From positions 919,001 through 983,000 of the forward strand of contig NZ_CP016268.1 in NCBI RefSeq assembly GCF_001677435.1: DNA of 64,000 nt, in the 5' to 3' direction. The stretch comes from Woeseia oceani. Lineage in GTDB: Bacteria; Pseudomonadota; Gammaproteobacteria; Steroidobacterales; Woeseiaceae. A program made the position numbers and the translations under genes. How positions within the stretch are numbered: the first letter of the stretch is position 1; every line of letters starts with the position of its first letter. Shown one piece after another: positions 62,445-64,000 of the stretch. The notes below the pieces were generated by a model. It was given only the letters and a program-made list of their open reading frames with translations. It was not told the origin of the DNA and made no database searches.

Positions 62445-63533
62445 ATGCGCGCAATAGTCATAGAAAAGTACGGCGCCGCGGCCGATGTACTCTTGTACAA
62501 GACGGATATTCCAACCCCAACAATTGCTGATAACGAAGTTCTGATCGAAGTGCATGCATCCGCACTCAATCCGGTGGATTGCGCAGCCAGAGCCGGCTAC
62601 GGGCAAAACATTTTCAAAACAATGTGGGGGGAACTACCTTTGGTGCTCGGCCGTGATGCGGCGGGAGTGATTGTGCAGGTCGGAAAAAATGTCGCTGGCT
62701 TCAAGTGTGGCGACGAGGTATACGCGGCGCCCCACATCGGCTGTCACGCAGAATACGTCGCCGTCGACGCGTCGTACATCGCTAAAAAACCGCGCAACCT
62801 CAGTTATCTGGAAGCCGCGAGTTTGCCATTCGTAGCGCTGACGGCGTGGACAGCACTCGTGGACAACGCCGGTTTCAGTGCTGAAAACGCGGCTGGCAAG
62901 AAAGTTGTGATACCGCGGGCGGCCGGCGGTGTAGGCAGTTTCGCGGTGCAGTTGATGAAAGCGTGGGGTGCCTACGTAGTCGGGCTCTGCAGCGAACGAA
63001 ATTTCGATTTTGTACGCGCGCTCGGCGCCGATGAAGTTATCGACTATACGAAGGCCGATTTCTCGGCACAGCTGACGGCTTTTGATTGCGCCTTCGATAC
63101 CGTCGGCCGAAGCAGTGACTTTGAATCGGCCGACTTGCGAGGCGCTACCGATCCCGCGGGCGAACATTTCGACGAGAAATTGATGTCAATGCTCAAACGA
63201 GACAGCGGTGCTGCGTATGTCACTGTCTGTTCGCCAAAGATGGCGCTGACAGATCGCCACGGTCTGGACGAAGGTATTGAACGCGCACGTGTCATCTTTG
63301 AAGAAAGATCGGCTGCACAGGAAAAGCTGGGTCGACGATATTACTGGTCGTTCTGCAACCCAAGCGGTGCTGCGTTGACTGAAATCAGCCAGTTATTGGA
63401 GCAGGGCAAGATTCTCCCATTGATAGACAAAGTCTATCGATTGGAACATATGGTCGCTGCTCACGAATACTGCGAGTCGAAACAGGCTCAGGGCAAGATC
63501 GCTATAGACATCCGGGAAGACGGAAAGCCGTAA
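62445..63533 (+). CDS. Zinc-free MDR quinone oxidoreductase-like protein (copy 2)
   Basis: 362 residues, 8 bases after the FAH gene. Same fold and nearly the same wording as the protein at 52538-53623: [83 protein letters not shown]. It should reduce a quinone or alpha,beta-unsaturated carbonyl with NADPH. The two copies probably arose by duplication within this regulon and may now act on different intermediates. Confidence 0.9.
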   Translation: MRAIVIEKYGAAADVLLYKTDIPTPTIADNEVLIEVHASALNPVDCAARAGYGQNIFKTMWGELPLVLGRDAAGVIVQVGKNVAGFKCGDEVYAAPHIGCHAEYVAVDASYIAKKPRNLSYLEAASLPFVALTAWTALVDNAGFSAENAAGKKVVIPRAAGGVGSFAVQLMKAWGAYVVGLCSERNFDFVRALGADEVIDYTKADFSAQLTAFDCAFDTVGRSSDFESADLRGATDPAGEHFDEKLMSMLKRDSGAAYVTVCSPKMALTDRHGLDEGIERARVIFEERSAAQEKLGRRYYWSFCNPSGAALTEISQLLEQGKILPLIDKVYRLEHMVAAHEYCESKQAQGKIAIDIREDGKP

Positions 63534-63551
63534 TTGTTGAGGTGACAGGAT

Positions 63552-64000
63552 ATGGAAAAGTTTAATGCAAAACTGGCTGTGCCCGCCAGAGAGCGAGGCA
63601 AGCTGGCTCCGATCAGAATGTCTCATGTCGTAATTGGCACGAACCCGGAGAACTACGAAGCGATGGTGGAGTGGTACCTCACCTATTTTGAGGGCGAAAT
63701 CGCTTACGCGAATGACGATGTGGCCTTCATCGGCTTCGACGAAGAGCATCACCGGGTTGCTATTGCCGCGATACCGGGCCTTGTGCGGCCGCCGGCCAAT
63801 AGCACAGGCGTCAATCATTTTGCATTCACTTACAACGATCTGGATGAGCTGCTGGCGACTTACGTCAGGCTTAAGAAAGAGGGCATCGAGCCCTATTGGC
63901 CGATCCTGCACGGTCCGACGACTTCCTTGTACTACAAAGATCCGGATCAGAATCGAGTGGAGATTTTGTGTGACAACCTGAAGGGTGAAGAGCTACTGGA
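63552..64000 (+). CDS. VOC-family (glyoxalase / extradiol dioxygenase-like) protein, 3' end outside window
   Basis: The frame is open from the ATG at 63552 (GAGGTG 7 bases upstream) to the window edge, about 149 residues so far, so it is 3'-partial. Vicinal-oxygen-chelate fold with candidate metal ligands His in RMSHVVIGT, His in GVNHFAFTYNDLDEL and Glu in DPDQNRVEILCDN. The segment MVEWYLTYFEGEIAYAND is as in BphC-like ring-cleavage dioxygenases. One VOC unit of two betaalphabeta modules is visible. It follows the quinone oxidoreductase by 18 bases in the same operon. Confidence 0.8.
   Translation, partial: MEKFNAKLAVPARERGKLAPIRMSHVVIGTNPENYEAMVEWYLTYFEGEIAYANDDVAFIGFDEEHHRVAIAAIPGLVRPPANSTGVNHFAFTYNDLDELLATYVRLKKEGIEPYWPILHGPTTSLYYKDPDQNRVEILCDNLKGEELL

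Noticed and set aside
1-64000. tRNA, rRNA, CRISPR arrays, insertion sequences or phage genes
   Set aside because: Read for and not found: no cloverleaf ending in CCA, no regularly spaced repeats, no transposase or integrase.

Overview
The window looks like a chromosomal segment of a free-living, Gram-negative heterotroph, most likely a gammaproteobacterium. The reasons are two TonB-dependent receptors, many lipobox signal peptides, a tripartite RND efflux operon, an HflK/HflC pair, a PEP-CTERM protein and large lipoproteins with a haem site. The marine, Woeseia-like flavour is my inference from gene content only. Coding density is high. I see no rRNA, tRNA, CRISPR array, integrase or insertion sequence.

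Layout. 0-4 kb: the 3' part of a D-threonine-aldolase-like PLP enzyme, a winged-helix/TPR regulator, and a cupin with a tautomerase. 4.5-10.1 kb: an MFP-RND-OMF efflux operon, followed by the decayed remnant of a YbbA/YbbP-type ABC exporter. 10.9-17.7 kb: a glycine-rich PEP-CTERM protein, an unknown membrane protein, HflK-HflC, a lipoprotein metallo-beta-lactamase-fold hydrolase, a possible gene relic and an HD-domain hydrolase. 17.8-25.4 kb: a myo-inositol catabolic locus with iolC(J)-iolD-iolE on the minus strand, iolG-iolB on the plus strand and a convergent RpiR-type regulator. 25.9-36.2 kb: a TonB receptor, then PfkB kinase, GH4 glycosidase, a PIG-L deacetylase lipoprotein, a sodium:solute symporter and a glucosamine-6-phosphate deaminase, closed by a strong terminator. 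36.3-42.7 kb: a Tat-exported aldo/keto reductase and a three-gene signalling operon (PAS-PAS histidine kinase, double receiver, receiver-GAF-degenerate GGDEF-EAL). 43.3-49.9 kb: an amidase lipoprotein, a haem-binding lipoprotein, a DsbB-like protein and an amidohydrolase lipoprotein. 50-64 kb: a second catabolic region with an AhpD-like protein, an IlvD/Edd dehydratase, two paralogous quinone oxidoreductases, a sulfatase, a beta-hydroxyacid dehydrogenase, an aromatic-acid-type MFS transporter, a TonB receptor, a GntR/FCD regulator, and SnoaL-like, FAH-family and VOC proteins.

Two parts may be undescribed systems. (1) The inositol locus and the adjacent TonB/PIG-L/GH4/PfkB/NagB cluster together hold the activities needed to take up and dismantle a glucosamine-inositol conjugate (GPI-glycan or mycothiol-core type). 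PIG-L enzymes act on GlcNAc-inositol compounds in characterised systems, NagB consumes glucosamine-6-phosphate, and the iol genes consume inositol. A shared operator with core GAA-N6-TTC lies before iolC/iolG and before rpiR, with a weaker copy before the TonB gene. (2) The 50-64 kb region has TTGT-NN-ACAA type palindromes in three divergent intergenic spaces, which suggests one regulon under the GntR/FCD protein, perhaps for sulfated aromatic compounds. Both functional readings are inference. The gene families and the operator sequences are read directly from the sequence.
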